A stretch of 64,000 nucleotides of DNA from Burkholderiales bacterium (GTDB lineage Bacteria > Pseudomonadota > Gammaproteobacteria > Burkholderiales > Burkholderiaceae_C): the NCBI GenBank assembly GCA_017302655.1, contig JAFLDE010000003.1:1-64000 (forward strand), read 5' to 3'. Shown here in pieces: positions 1 to 9,333 of the stretch. A program made the position numbers and the translations under genes. The notes beneath the pieces were generated by a model. That model was not told where the DNA came from and searched no databases. It worked only from the letters and a program-made list of their open reading frames with translations. Each line of letters opens with the position of its first letter. The stretch's first letter is position 1.

Positions 1-1237
1 TCTCGATGTTCAAGGTGGTGAACAGGGTGTGACCGAAGCGCTCCGCAACCGCCACCATTTCGGCGATGAAGTTCTGTACATAAGCTCCGCGCATCGGAAG
101 CGCTGGGCTGACAAAGAGCACGCCGCAGCGAGACTCCTCGAATCGCTTTACAGGTAACCCCTCTTGGCCGAACTTCCATAACAGGTTCTCAATGGCCACG
201 TCCGTCGGGCGGCCCAGCGCCAAGCCATGGAGAGGAGCCACCGCATGAATGGCAGCAGCTTGTGCCCGAGCGAAAGGCCAACTACGCAGCAGATCGAAGA
301 CCTTGAGGCCAATGCGAAGGCGCTCGTCCGTCACCACCATCACCCGTGCGAGTCCGCGCATGCGTCGATTGACTTCGACCAGAGCAGCGCGCACTTGCGC
401 CGCCGTGCCTCCCACACCTCCCAGGCTGGCCCACTCTCCAGGTGCGACCACTTCAAGTGCCCGAGCGAGTGCCTGATCCAACTCTGCACCAGTCAGTCCG
501 CACCGTTGCGCAAGATATGCATGCATGCCATGACTCAAACTGGCCCGTGTGCGCGATTGATTGCCAATGTGGGTGACCGAGTTCATCACATTGGCACGCT
601 TCAACTCAGCCAAAGCATCGATGAACTCCCCAAGGCGTAGGGCATCTCGAAGTGCCAACGAGACGGCCACTTGAACGGGTGGCCTGGGCAGCAGTCTGAA
701 ACACGCGCTGGTGACGACACCAAAGTTGCCCTGGAAGAACAGGCCGTCCAGCATCGGGCCAAGTCCATAGGGGTGCACACTCGCCAACGGCGACTGTTCG
801 CCCAGGCGACGAAAGCCCGTCCGCAACATGTCTCCGCGCCCAGTCACGATCTCCAGGCCGAACACGTCTTCGCGACGCGGACCCAAGTAGCCCACCCCGC
901 GATCCAACGCATTGCCGATCAGGCTGGTTGCGCGCGCTGAGCCGGTGACGTTGAACGTGAGGCCTGGATGGTTTTCCGCGAGGAAATCGGCCAACTGCCC
1001 CTGGGTGACTCCCGGCTCGATGACGGCGACGGGATGCGCGTAGCCGATCTCGTCCGCATTCAGGATTCGATTCATGGCCGAAAGATCCAGCCTCAGGCAT
1101 CCTGCCTGCGGTGGCTCGCCCCCACCGTAACCCCAATTCAGTCCCGTCGATGTGGGGTAGAGGGGGATTCCCTTCTCGTTCGCCCAAAGGACGGCCGCCT
1201 GAACGTCCCGAACACTGGCGCAGACTCGAACGTCCAT
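1..1237 (-). CDS. FAD-binding oxidase, VAO/PCMH family (partial, runs off left edge)
   Basis: The frame is open from ATG at 1237 to the window edge, about 412 codons without a stop. I see the PCMH-type FAD-binding segment near the start (PTSTGLNWGYGGG), then LEIVTGRGDMLRTG and FQGNFGVVTSACFRL, which match the flavoprotein half of 4-cresol dehydrogenase and vanillyl-alcohol oxidase. These enzymes oxidise phenolic or alcohol substrates with FAD; the substrate here cannot be told. The ATG lies 10 bases after the stop of the upstream TPR gene in the same frame, so the two are probably co-transcribed. The N-terminus looks about 50 residues shorter than usual for the family, and the TPR stop codon blocks any longer in-frame start. 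The 3' end is outside the window. Confidence 0.8.
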   Translation of the reverse strand, partial: MDVRVCASVRDVQAAVLWANEKGIPLYPTSTGLNWGYGGGEPPQAGCLRLDLSAMNRILNADEIGYAHPVAVIEPGVTQGQLADFLAENHPGLTFNVTGSARATSLIGNALDRGVGYLGPRREDVFGLEIVTGRGDMLRTGFRRLGEQSPLASVHPYGLGPMLDGLFFQGNFGVVTSACFRLLPRPPVQVAVSLALRDALRLGEFIDALAELKRANVMNSVTHIGNQSRTRASLSHGMHAYLAQRCGLTGAELDQALARALEVVAPGEWASLGGVGGTAAQVRAALVEVNRRMRGLARVMVVTDERLRIGLKVFDLLRSWPFARAQAAAIHAVAPLHGLALGRPTDVAIENLLWKFGQEGLPVKRFEESRCGVLFVSPALPMRGAYVQNFIAEMVAVAERFGHTLFTTLNIE

Positions 1238-1246
1238 GGCCCGAGC

Positions 1247-4021
1247 TCAAAGTGTGCCGAGCATCGCCCGCACTTCTTCGTGCTGAGCAAACTTCTCTCC
1301 GAGGCCTTGCAGCACCTCCAGTTGCTTCCGAGCATCGCTTTTCTCTCCAGCTTGTACAAGGTACTTGGCTAGGTGCAAGCGGTGAACGTGAACGCCTGGG
1401 GCTTCAGCCAGAGCTTGGCGCTGTTTTTCGATCGCCCGGTTCAGCTGACCGCTAGCCGCCAGCACGCTCGCCAGGGTGTCGAGGACAGGCGCCGACTTGG
1501 GGGCGAGTTTGGCCGCACGTTCCGCAAAGCGCAGCGCTTCCGGCAGCTGGCCCAATTGCTGAGCCACCCACGCCATGTTGTTCAACGCATGCGCATGGTC
1601 AGGCGAAAGCTTCAAGACATGGGCCAAGTGCGTACGCGCGCGCTCATACTGGCCACCCATCATCGCCGCGTCCGCCACGGTCATGCGCAGCAAGTTGTCG
1701 CTGGGATGATCATTCAGCCATTGATCTTCGAAACGAAGCCGCTCTTGCAGCTGACCGGCATGAGTCAGAGCCGCGTGGTACTTCAAGGCAACCTGGGATG
1801 CCCCGCCACGCTGCAATGCGGCCCGATACGCCTCCAAGGCAGAGGGAATCTTGTTCTCCACCAGGTTCAGGTCGCCATCCAACATCCAGCCTTCGGGCTC
1901 GGTCGGGCGCTGCTTTTGAATGCTAGCCACCACCGCCCGTGCCGCAGGCATCTTTTTGCTCATGGCATACAGCTCCACCATCATCTGTTGCGCGGGGAGA
2001 TAGTCAGGGCGTAGCGAAACGGCACGGCGCAGGTGATCCAGCGCTTCGGTGACATCGCGCCGACTCCGCGCCATCTCGGCCATGCGTAAGAAGGGCACAG
2101 GTGAGCCTGGCTGCAAGGAAGCCAACTTGCTGGCAGCCTGCAAAGCCAATGAATGCTCTCCCAGCTTGAAGTGAGCATGGGCCAGCGCGTCAAGAAAGGC
2201 TGGCTCTCCTGGGAACGCCGCCGCCCCCTCCTGTGATGCCAGCACGGCTTCCTTGTGCCGTCCACCGTGCGAGTGCACGCGAATGACAGCCAACCGGGCT
2301 TGCGGATCTTCTGGAAAGCGTTTTTGCGTCGCCTGGGCCAACGCGAGCAATTGGTCGTAGGGCAGGCCTTCTTCAACCTTCAGGCCCAACAAGGCCAACT
2401 CGGCCTCAAGCGATGAACGCGCGGGGGTTATCAAGGCTTGATATCGAGCCTCGGCTGACTTTCGCTCGCCACCAGCAACATCCAACACGGCCAGTGCATT
2501 GACTGCAGGCAAGTGATAGGGATCGATCGCCTGTGCCGCTTCGAAGTGCTTTCGTGCAAGTGGCACGTTGCCACGCATCAATTCCACGCGACCACGCAGA
2601 GTTGCGACAAAGGGCTGGCCAGGCATCTTTCTTTCAACCACGTCCAAGGCTGCCATGGCTTCTGGAAGCCGTCGCATCGTCACATGGGCAGATACCATGG
2701 CCAAGTCGGCCACCACGCCTTGATCTGTCGCGCTCACTCGCTGCAAAGCGCTCAGCCCAAGGGCAGTGTCTCCCCCTTGCATTTGAGCCCAAGCCAGCGA
2801 GGTCTGGGCCGCGACATCCCTCGGATTCAGTCGAATGGCACGCTCGAAGAGCGCATTCGCCGCACGCATGTCCCCCTGCTGCAAATGGGCTTCTGCCGCG
2901 ATACCCAAAGCCTCGGAATCATTGCTTCCCCCCTCAATCAACGGTCGAACTGCCACGAGCGCGCGACTGGGATCTCCCTGGCGAAGAAACGTTCGGGCAA
3001 GCAACTTTCGCACCCCAGGCTGCGCGTCTGGCTGAGCGGCCACTTTGCTGAGGTGTGCCGCTGCCTGCAACAAAGACCCTCGCTGAAAGGCCACGGTCCC
3101 CGCCAAGTATCGAAATGGCGGTGAGTCCGGGAAGGTCTTGAGCAATTGCTCCGCCTCAGCGGCCGCCACCTCGAGATTTCCCTGCATCAAAGCCAACAGA
3201 CCCCGGTGATATCTCGTACTGGGATGGCGCGGATGGGCGTTCTGCATACGCGCCAGCCAGGACTCAGCGGCTTCGAATTCCTTCGCACTGGCCTGCATCA
3301 GTGCCATCGCGCCCAGCGCCTGAATGTTGTCGTTCTCAGCTTTCAGTACCGCCTTCAAGGCATCCATCCGGGCGCTGTCACTGGCTCGCTCCGCCACGAG
3401 CAGATCAACGTTCAAGAGCAACGCTGCCACAGAAGGGTTGGCATCCTTCAAGACCTTGTCCAATCGCTCGCGCGCTTCGGGCAACTTGCGCTCCGCCATG
3501 GCCACGCGAACCAGCGCCAAGTTCGCTTCATGATTGCCAAGCTGAGCGCGAAGCGCTTCCTCTGCGGCCTGTTTGGCCTGTCCCACTTGACCCAGGGTGC
3601 CATGTGCAACGGCGACCACGGCCAACAGGGCAGCGCGATCCTTCGGTTGCGTCGGCTCCAGATTTGCAGCCTCTTGGATGAAGCGGCGCGCGTCTCCTGA
3701 CATGGTCATGGCCACGCCTAGTGCGGGCCACACTTCATCGGCCGAATAGCCAGACTCCTTGGCCTTTTGCAACTCGATGCGCGCACCAGGTAGGTCACCC
3801 AAGGCGAGCAGGCTCTTGCCGAGCAGATAACGCGCGCGCGAGTCGCTCGCGTCCTTCTGCAATTGAACCTTTAGATGGATGATGGCCGTGCGGTGGTCAG
3901 CCTTCTGGATGGCTGCCTCTGCGGCCGCCAAGGAGCCCAAGTTCGCCTCTTGGCTGCAAGCAACCAAGAGCACAAGGGCGCCCAACCCTGTTGCTCGAAC
4001 GGCTCGACTCAGCCGAAACAT
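1247..4021 (-). CDS. prsT: PEP-CTERM system TPR-repeat lipoprotein (PrsT type)
   Basis: This 924-residue protein has a lipoprotein signal peptide (LVLLVAC, lipidated Cys at residue 22) followed by tetratricopeptide repeats over nearly its whole length. Length, signal and opening sequence fit the PrsT family, a lipoprotein found beside exosortase/PEP-CTERM loci and thought to act in envelope or exopolysaccharide export. I chose the start at 4021 because it places the signal peptide at the N-terminus; the open frame extends upstream to 4159 but that part does not look like signal sequence. A PEP-CTERM substrate gene lies directly upstream on the same strand, with a strong terminator between them. 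No exosortase gene is in the window. Confidence 0.85.
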   Translation of the reverse strand: MFRLSRAVRATGLGALVLLVACSQEANLGSLAAAEAAIQKADHRTAIIHLKVQLQKDASDSRARYLLGKSLLALGDLPGARIELQKAKESGYSADEVWPALGVAMTMSGDARRFIQEAANLEPTQPKDRAALLAVVAVAHGTLGQVGQAKQAAEEALRAQLGNHEANLALVRVAMAERKLPEARERLDKVLKDANPSVAALLLNVDLLVAERASDSARMDALKAVLKAENDNIQALGAMALMQASAKEFEAAESWLARMQNAHPRHPSTRYHRGLLALMQGNLEVAAAEAEQLLKTFPDSPPFRYLAGTVAFQRGSLLQAAAHLSKVAAQPDAQPGVRKLLARTFLRQGDPSRALVAVRPLIEGGSNDSEALGIAAEAHLQQGDMRAANALFERAIRLNPRDVAAQTSLAWAQMQGGDTALGLSALQRVSATDQGVVADLAMVSAHVTMRRLPEAMAALDVVERKMPGQPFVATLRGRVELMRGNVPLARKHFEAAQAIDPYHLPAVNALAVLDVAGGERKSAEARYQALITPARSSLEAELALLGLKVEEGLPYDQLLALAQATQKRFPEDPQARLAVIRVHSHGGRHKEAVLASQEGAAAFPGEPAFLDALAHAHFKLGEHSLALQAASKLASLQPGSPVPFLRMAEMARSRRDVTEALDHLRRAVSLRPDYLPAQQMMVELYAMSKKMPAARAVVASIQKQRPTEPEGWMLDGDLNLVENKIPSALEAYRAALQRGGASQVALKYHAALTHAGQLQERLRFEDQWLNDHPSDNLLRMTVADAAMMGGQYERARTHLAHVLKLSPDHAHALNNMAWVAQQLGQLPEALRFAERAAKLAPKSAPVLDTLASVLAASGQLNRAIEKQRQALAEAPGVHVHRLHLAKYLVQAGEKSDARKQLEVLQGLGEKFAQHEEVRAMLGTL

Positions 4022-4297
4022 CAGGGCGCGCTTGCAATCGGCGTGAAGTGACGACAAAGACTGGTAGGGCATGAAGGAGGGAAATGAAGCCGTGCAGTGA
4101 CGACGTTGCCACAGTCCGAGGAATGTAATCGACCCCTCCGCGCACGCTCTGCGCCCCACCCCCCTTTTGCGCGGTTTGGGAGGCGGATGGGTGTACTTTT
4201 TCCTGCCGGGCGTGCTTTCCCGCGCCGCCCGTTGACACGACCGACGCTCCCCGTGCCCCTGGCACCATTCAAGCCAACAGCCAAGGGCAACAAAGCC

Positions 4298-4324
4298 AAA
4301 AAAAAACCCCGCCGAAGCGGGGTT
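4298..4324 (-). terminator. Intrinsic terminator after the PEP-CTERM gene
   Basis: On the minus strand a perfect stem (ACCCCGC / GCGGGGT, tetraloop TTCG) is followed by nine T residues. It lies 40 bases after the stop of the PEP-CTERM gene and before the prsT start, so it should separate the two transcripts. Confidence 0.9.
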
Positions 4325-4363
4325 CTGACAGCCGCGGACGAAGTCCAGCGGCGCCGTTGTTTC

Positions 4364-5101
4364 TTAGGCCTGCTTGCGGGTGCGACGAGCCGCCACGCCA
4401 GCGCCGAGCAGTGCAACGCCAACCAAAGCCAGTGCGGTAGGCTCCGGAACACGTGCCGTGATGGTGGCCGACCAGGAGTTGTTCTCCAGGTTGTCGGCTT
4501 GAGCCTTGGCGATGACTTCCGCGACCGTCGTGTCCGCGTACTGGGCAGTGAACACGCCGCTCCAGCGGGTGACATCATCGACGCCGTTGTCACACACGAG
4601 ATCCATGCCGGTGTCGCAGGCAAAACCCGTCACGTTCATCGAGACCGTCACGCTGTTGCCGATCTGAACCAGCGTGAAGGGCGTGCCAGGAAGCGCGCCG
4701 GGGGCCAGGTAGTGAGCCGTGAAAGCCCAGTTCGGCCGAGCCGCGAAGGTGATGAAATTGGTCAGCAGCGAGGGCACACCGATGCCGAAGGCGTTGCCGA
4801 TGTCCCCAGGGATGGCGATCGGGTCGGCGATATCGCGGACCGTGCCCACGCTGCCCGTCGGCACGGTGGAGAACGAGCCCGTCTTCAGCGGGATGACCTC
4901 GAACGAGCCGACGGTGACGTTGGCACCGTTGGGCGGCGGATCGATGTTCACCGGATCGTTGTTCCAGTCGATGTAGCCCGGGCCAATCTTGACCTGACCG
5001 ACAGTCAGGTTGACAGTGCCGACGATCGGGGTGGCCTGAGCAGCCCCGACCACACCGACCAGCGCAGCCGCAGCGGCAACGAGCTTGGAAATCTTGAACA
5101 T
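4364..5101 (-). CDS. PEP-CTERM sorting-domain protein
   Basis: A 245-residue secreted protein with an N-terminal signal peptide (cleavage near AQA-TP) and the diagnostic C-terminal anchor: VPEP at about residue 218, a hydrophobic helix, then a basic tail (ARRTRKQA). Such proteins are cut and sorted by an exosortase (EpsH/XrtA type) in bacteria that build exopolysaccharide or biofilm matrix. The body is a Gly/Pro/Thr-rich, beta-looking domain of no recognised function with two Cys pairs near residues 168-180. The start at 5101 is supported by AGGAG ten bases upstream. A sigma-54-type promoter lies about 70 bases upstream and an intrinsic terminator follows. Confidence 0.88.
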   Translation of the reverse strand: MFKISKLVAAAAALVGVVGAAQATPIVGTVNLTVGQVKIGPGYIDWNNDPVNIDPPPNGANVTVGSFEVIPLKTGSFSTVPTGSVGTVRDIADPIAIPGDIGNAFGIGVPSLLTNFITFAARPNWAFTAHYLAPGALPGTPFTLVQIGNSVTVSMNVTGFACDTGMDLVCDNGVDDVTRWSGVFTAQYADTTVAEVIAKAQADNLENNSWSATITARVPEPTALALVGVALLGAGVAARRTRKQA

Positions 5102-5171
5102 AGAAAGCACTCCTTGATGGGGTTGGACAGGTTGGCTGCTTTTGGGCATCACCTCTGCACGAACAAGGTAT

Positions 5172-5187
5172 AGCAGGTCGCGTGCCA
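5172..5187 (-). promoter_or_regulatory. Sigma-54 (-24/-12) promoter for the PEP-CTERM gene
   Basis: The minus strand reads TGGCACGCGACCTGCT. It has the invariant GG and GC dinucleotides exactly ten bases apart and matches the TGGCACG-N4-TTGCW consensus except for one base. The start site would lie near 5161, giving a leader of about 60 bases. PEP-CTERM genes in other betaproteobacteria are known to be controlled by RpoN and the PrsK/PrsR two-component system, which fits this site. Confidence 0.72.
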
Positions 5188-5317
5188 GCTCTTGGGTCGA
5201 TCGGAAAATCAGTTCCAAAACAAGCACTTGGCAATATTCATCGACTTCAAGACGCTGCCGAGGACCATCTTGAGCGCTTGGCTGTAAAGATTCTCGACAC
5301 CCAGTGGCCGCCAGCCG

Positions 5318-6445
5318 TCAGGGTGTCAGCGCGCGAAGCGGATGCTGGCTGAGCGCCCACGGCGACAGGAAACTGCGCGCGACCTGGTCGACCGTCACCG
5401 AGGCCACATCGGCAGGTTGCCAAACAGGCGCCTGGTCCTTGTCGATTGCCAGCGCGCGGATGCCTTCAACGGTGTCGCTGTGCGCTTCTCGCCAAGCTGG
5501 CTCAAAGCACCGATGCACCAAGTCAAGTTCCAGCCGCAATTCATCAGCCAATGAAAGAGTGCGTGCTCGGCGCAATAGTTCCAGGGTTCGCGCCATGGCC
5601 AGCGGGGAATTGGCCTGCAGGGATTGCAGCGCCTCAGAGGCCCAGGTGCCAGCTTGGGTCGCCTCGGCTTCAAGGGCCTGAGTGATGTGTGCCGTCGTTG
5701 ACGCGCTGAAGCAGCGATCGATTCCTGAGCGCTCATGCAACCAGCGCGGTTCTGGCGCCAACTCCGCTCGCTCCATCACCGTAGCCACGACATGTTCGGC
5801 ACTCGCCTGCGGCTCCATTTGAAGTGCAGCCACCATACCCGCCCAGCCGGCGCTGGGGACGTAAACGTCCGCCAAACCCAGGTTGATTCCATCGCCCGCA
5901 CCAATGGCCTGCCCAGTCAGCGCCAGCCACTCGCCCGTGTGCCCCGGACACTGACCAAGGAACCATCCACCGCCCACATCAGGGAAAAGGCCGATATGAC
6001 ATTCCGGCATGGCCAGCTTGCTGTGCTCGTTCACCACCCGCAGCCGAGCCCCTTGGCTGATGCCCATGCCACCGCCCATGACGATGCCATCCATCAGCGC
6101 GATGTATGGCTTCGGGTAATGGTGGATGCGATGCACCAGGGCGTACTCCTCGGTGAAGAAGTCCCACAGGCTCTCGTCCTGGGCCAGCGCGGCTTGGTAA
6201 AAGAAACGGATGTCGCCTCCAGCGCAGAAGGCAGGCGGCTTTCCCTCGCGGTTGGCACCGAGCACCACCACTGCCTGAATGACGGGGTGCGCTTCCCAGT
6301 GCTGAAGCAAGGCGGTGAGGTCGCGGATCATCGGCAGGGTCAGGGCGTTGAGCGCCTGCGGCCGGTTGAGCGTGATCAGACCCAGACAGCCATTGACGGC
6401 GGCCTGCACATGGCCCTGGCTGATGAGCGGCGGGATGAGATTCAT
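5318..6445 (-). CDS. 3-hydroxyisobutyryl-CoA hydrolase / enoyl-CoA hydratase family
   Basis: A 375-residue crotonase-fold protein. It shows the oxyanion-hole segments CAGGDIR (74-80) and DGIVMGGGMG (119-128), and the MPECHIGLFPDVGGG block with Glu148 and Asp156, typical of 3-hydroxyisobutyryl-CoA hydrolases of valine catabolism rather than plain enoyl-CoA hydratases, which are about 260 residues. It would release 3-hydroxyisobutyrate from its CoA ester in the cytosol. Its stop falls inside a GACACCC/GGGTGTC inverted repeat (5296-5327). The ATG overlaps the stop of the upstream EamA transporter by four bases, so the two form an operon. Confidence 0.85.
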   Translation of the reverse strand: MNLIPPLISQGHVQAAVNGCLGLITLNRPQALNALTLPMIRDLTALLQHWEAHPVIQAVVVLGANREGKPPAFCAGGDIRFFYQAALAQDESLWDFFTEEYALVHRIHHYPKPYIALMDGIVMGGGMGISQGARLRVVNEHSKLAMPECHIGLFPDVGGGWFLGQCPGHTGEWLALTGQAIGAGDGINLGLADVYVPSAGWAGMVAALQMEPQASAEHVVATVMERAELAPEPRWLHERSGIDRCFSASTTAHITQALEAEATQAGTWASEALQSLQANSPLAMARTLELLRRARTLSLADELRLELDLVHRCFEPAWREAHSDTVEGIRALAIDKDQAPVWQPADVASVTVDQVARSFLSPWALSQHPLRALTP

Positions 6446-7317
6446 GGGACTGAAGTTTGCAGCGCCGCCGGACGGCGGCGCAATTCGTTGAGGACGAGGG
6501 CCACCAGCACCAGCGCAGCGCCGCTCAGCGTGCGGCTGCTCAGCGCCTCACCGGCCAGCCACCAGGCCCAGGCGGCGCCGAAGATGAGTTCCAGCAAGGC
6601 GAGCAGCGACACCTCGGTGGCGCTGAGCACACGGCTCAGGTGCACCATCAGAACGCAAGGCAACGCGAGTTGCGTGGCACCCAGCAAGGCCAGCCAGGCC
6701 ATGTCGGTTGCCGACGCCTCGAAGGGCCAGGCCATGGGCAAGGTGACGAGGCAAGAAAGCAAGGCGCCCAGTGCGACGGCATGCGGCAGCGAGACTGCGC
6801 TCTGACGGGCATGGCGCTGCAGCAGCACGAAGTTGCTCGCCGCCGCCAGCGGCACGGCCAACGCCACCAATGGGCCCCAGCCCAACTGCAGGCCCTGGGC
6901 GCTGAACATCCAGGCCACGCCGGCGCCCGCCAAAGCCACCGCCAGGACCGTGCGCGGCGCCAAGCGCTGCCCGAGCAGCAGCCAAGCCAGCAAGGCCGTG
7001 AACAAGGGGCCCAGTGACATCACCACCAGCACATTGGCCACCGTGGTCATGGTCAGGGCCAGCATGAAGGCGGTAAACATGGTGGCCCAACAAACCGCCG
7101 AGCCCCAGAGCAGCGGCGAACGTTTCAGCATGGGCGCCAGCCCCGCCCTGCCCTCGCGCAGTCCCCACCAGGCCAGCAAGCTCAGCAGGGTGAACGCGCT
7201 GCGCCAGAAAGTGACCTCAAAGCCCCGCGCGCTGTCCAGTTGTCGGCTCACCACCCCGGCGGTGCTCCACAGCAGGGTGACGAGCACCATCAACCACAGC
7301 GCGCGGCCGTGGCTCAT
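6442..7317 (-). CDS. DMT-family (EamA) transporter
   Basis: A 291-residue integral membrane protein with about ten hydrophobic helices arranged as two EamA repeats, the normal layout of drug/metabolite exporters such as RhaT or YdcZ relatives. Recognisable segments include LLWSTAGVVSRQL near the N-terminus and the second-repeat LLALLELIFGAAWAWWLAGE. It likely exports a small metabolite across the inner membrane; the substrate is not predictable. It is first in a two-gene operon with the CoA hydrolase, with an ATGA overlap. Confidence 0.85.
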   Translation of the reverse strand: MSHGRALWLMVLVTLLWSTAGVVSRQLDSARGFEVTFWRSAFTLLSLLAWWGLREGRAGLAPMLKRSPLLWGSAVCWATMFTAFMLALTMTTVANVLVVMSLGPLFTALLAWLLLGQRLAPRTVLAVALAGAGVAWMFSAQGLQLGWGPLVALAVPLAAASNFVLLQRHARQSAVSLPHAVALGALLSCLVTLPMAWPFEASATDMAWLALLGATQLALPCVLMVHLSRVLSATEVSLLALLELIFGAAWAWWLAGEALSSRTLSGAALVLVALVLNELRRRPAALQTSVP

Positions 7318-7477
7318 GTGCAGAGGCGCGAGCGCAGGGCCGCCCCAAGCTCGCGCGCGCCCCCCTGGGGGGGCGAGGCCGGACTGGCAAGCACGGCTTG
7401 ACAGCCAGCCAAGCGGCTGAGCCTCTGGCTCAGCGCGCCCTGCAAGGGGGCGACCGCAGGGAGACTGGGGGCCGACA
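7318..7477. repeat. Short GC-rich intergenic region with a strong C/G hairpin
   Basis: These 160 bases hold no gene. A near-perfect hairpin CGCCCCCC / GGGGGGCG (7358-7375) with a tiny loop lies in very GC-rich surroundings, a style common in REP-like intergenic repeats of Comamonadaceae. It may end typA transcription, but no T-tract follows it on either strand. Confidence 0.4.
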
Positions 7478-9313
7478 TCAGTTCCCTGCTTCGCGCGCCA
7501 TGCGCTTGCGCTCGTGCTCCACGAGGTAGCGCTTGCGCAGGCGGATGCTCTTGGGGGTGATCTCGGCCAGTTCGTCGTCCTCGATGAACTCGACCGCGTA
7601 CTCCAGCGTCAGCTCGATGGGTGGCGTGACCTTGATCGCATCTTCCTTTCCGCTGACGCGGAAGTTGGTGAGCTGCTTGGTGCGCGTGGCGTTCACCACC
7701 AGATCGTTGTCGCGGTTGTGGATGCCGACGATCATGCCCTCGTACACCGGGTCACCGGCCTTCACGAACATGCGGCCGCGGTCGTCCAGCTTGCCCAGCG
7801 CGTACGTGAAGATTTCACCAGCGTCCATGCTGATGAGCACGCCGTTCTTGCGCCCGCCGATGTCGCCCTTGTGCGGCTCGTACCCGTCAAAGATATTGCT
7901 GATGAGGCCCGAGCCGCGGGTCAAGTTCAGGAACTCGTTTGAAAAGCCGATCAGGCCTCGCGCCGGAATGCGGTACTCCAGGCGGGTGCGGCCGCGGCCG
8001 TCCGGTTCCATGTTGACCAGTTCACCCTTGCGCTCGCCCAGCGCCTGCATGACGCCGCCCTGGTGGCCTTCTTCCACGTCGGCGGTCACCAACTCGATCG
8101 GCTCGCACTTCACGCCATCGATGTCCTTGAACACCACGCGCGGCTTGCCCACCGCCAGCTCGAAGCCCTCGCGGCGCATGTTTTCCACCAGGATGGTCAG
8201 GTGCAATTCGCCACGGCCGCTGACTTCGAAGATGCCGTCTTCGTCGGTCTCCTTGACGCGCAGCGCCACGTTGCTCTGCAGCTCCTTCTGCAACCGGTCC
8301 CAGATCTGGCGGCTGGTGACGAACTTGCCTTCGCGGCCTGCCAGCGGGCTGGTGTTGACACAGAAGTTCATCGTGAGCGTCGGCTCGTCGATGCTGAGCA
8401 TGGGCAGCGGTTGCGGGTTGGCCGGGTCGGTGATGGTCACGCCGATGCCGATGTCCTCGATGCCGTTGATGAGCACGATGTCGCCCGGTCCGGCGCTCTC
8501 CACCATCATGCGGTCCAGGCCCTTGAACTTCAGCACTTGGTTGATGCGGCCCTTGATCTGCTTGCCGTCCGGGCCTTCCATCACCACCACGTCCATGGCG
8601 GGCTTCAGGGTGCCGGCATTGATGCGTCCAACACCAATGCGGCCGACGTAGGTCGAATAGTCCAGTGAGCTGATCTGCAGTTGCAGCGGGGCGGTCTCGT
8701 CACCCTCGTGCGGCGGCACATGCTTGAGCACGGTCTCGAAGAGCGCCGACATGTCCGGCCCCCACTGCTCACCGGGCGCGCCCTCTTCCAGCGAAGACCA
8801 GCCGTTGATGCCCGAGGCGTAGACGACCGGGAAGTCAAGCTGCTCGTCGCTGGCGCCGAGCTTGTCGAAGAGGTCGAAAGCCGCGTTCACGACCATCTGC
8901 GGGTTGGCGCCCGGCTTGTCCACCTTGTTGACGAGCACGATGGGCTTGAGGCCCAGCGCCAGTGCCTTCTTGGTGACGAAGCGGGTCTGCGGCATCGGAC
9001 CTTCCTGGGCATCGATGAGCAGCACCACGCCGTCGACCATGGACAGCGCACGCTCCACCTCGCCGCCGAAGTCCGCGTGGCCCGGGGTGTCGACGATGTT
9101 GATGTGCGTGCCTTGCCAGCTCACCGCGCAGTTCTTGGCCAGGATGGTGATGCCGCGCTCCTTCTCGATGGCGTTGCTGTCCATCACGCACTCCTCGACC
9201 TGCTCGTGCGCGGCGAAGGTGCCGCTCTGGCGCAGCAGCTGGTCCACCAGAGTGGTCTTGCCGTGGTCGACGTGGGCAATGATGGCGATGTTGCGGATGG
9301 TGCGGTTGGTCAT
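7478..9313 (-). CDS. typA: Ribosome-associated GTPase TypA/BipA
   Basis: A 611-residue translational GTPase. The G1 motif [10 protein letters not shown] lies near residues 14-23, then [16 protein letters not shown] (G3) and VNKVDKPGA (G4), followed by EF-G-like domains and the BipA-specific C-terminus ([11 protein letters not shown]; end [15 protein letters not shown]). It acts on the 50S subunit in ribosome assembly and stress or cold adaptation. It is the last gene of the rimP-nusA-infB-rbfA-truB-typA run, with 20 bases between the truB stop and its ATG. Length is normal. Confidence 0.97.
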   Translation of the reverse strand: MTNRTIRNIAIIAHVDHGKTTLVDQLLRQSGTFAAHEQVEECVMDSNAIEKERGITILAKNCAVSWQGTHINIVDTPGHADFGGEVERALSMVDGVVLLIDAQEGPMPQTRFVTKKALALGLKPIVLVNKVDKPGANPQMVVNAAFDLFDKLGASDEQLDFPVVYASGINGWSSLEEGAPGEQWGPDMSALFETVLKHVPPHEGDETAPLQLQISSLDYSTYVGRIGVGRINAGTLKPAMDVVVMEGPDGKQIKGRINQVLKFKGLDRMMVESAGPGDIVLINGIEDIGIGVTITDPANPQPLPMLSIDEPTLTMNFCVNTSPLAGREGKFVTSRQIWDRLQKELQSNVALRVKETDEDGIFEVSGRGELHLTILVENMRREGFELAVGKPRVVFKDIDGVKCEPIELVTADVEEGHQGGVMQALGERKGELVNMEPDGRGRTRLEYRIPARGLIGFSNEFLNLTRGSGLISNIFDGYEPHKGDIGGRKNGVLISMDAGEIFTYALGKLDDRGRMFVKAGDPVYEGMIVGIHNRDNDLVVNATRTKQLTNFRVSGKEDAIKVTPPIELTLEYAVEFIEDDELAEITPKSIRLRKRYLVEHERKRMAREAGN

Positions 9314-9333
9314 GCTTCAGACTTTCGGTTTCT

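Noticed and set aside
606..1250. 214-codon minus-strand open frame at the left edge
   Set aside because: The frame that encodes VAO/PCMH motifs is the neighbouring one, open from 1237 to the window edge; this one is its Arg/Gly-rich shadow.
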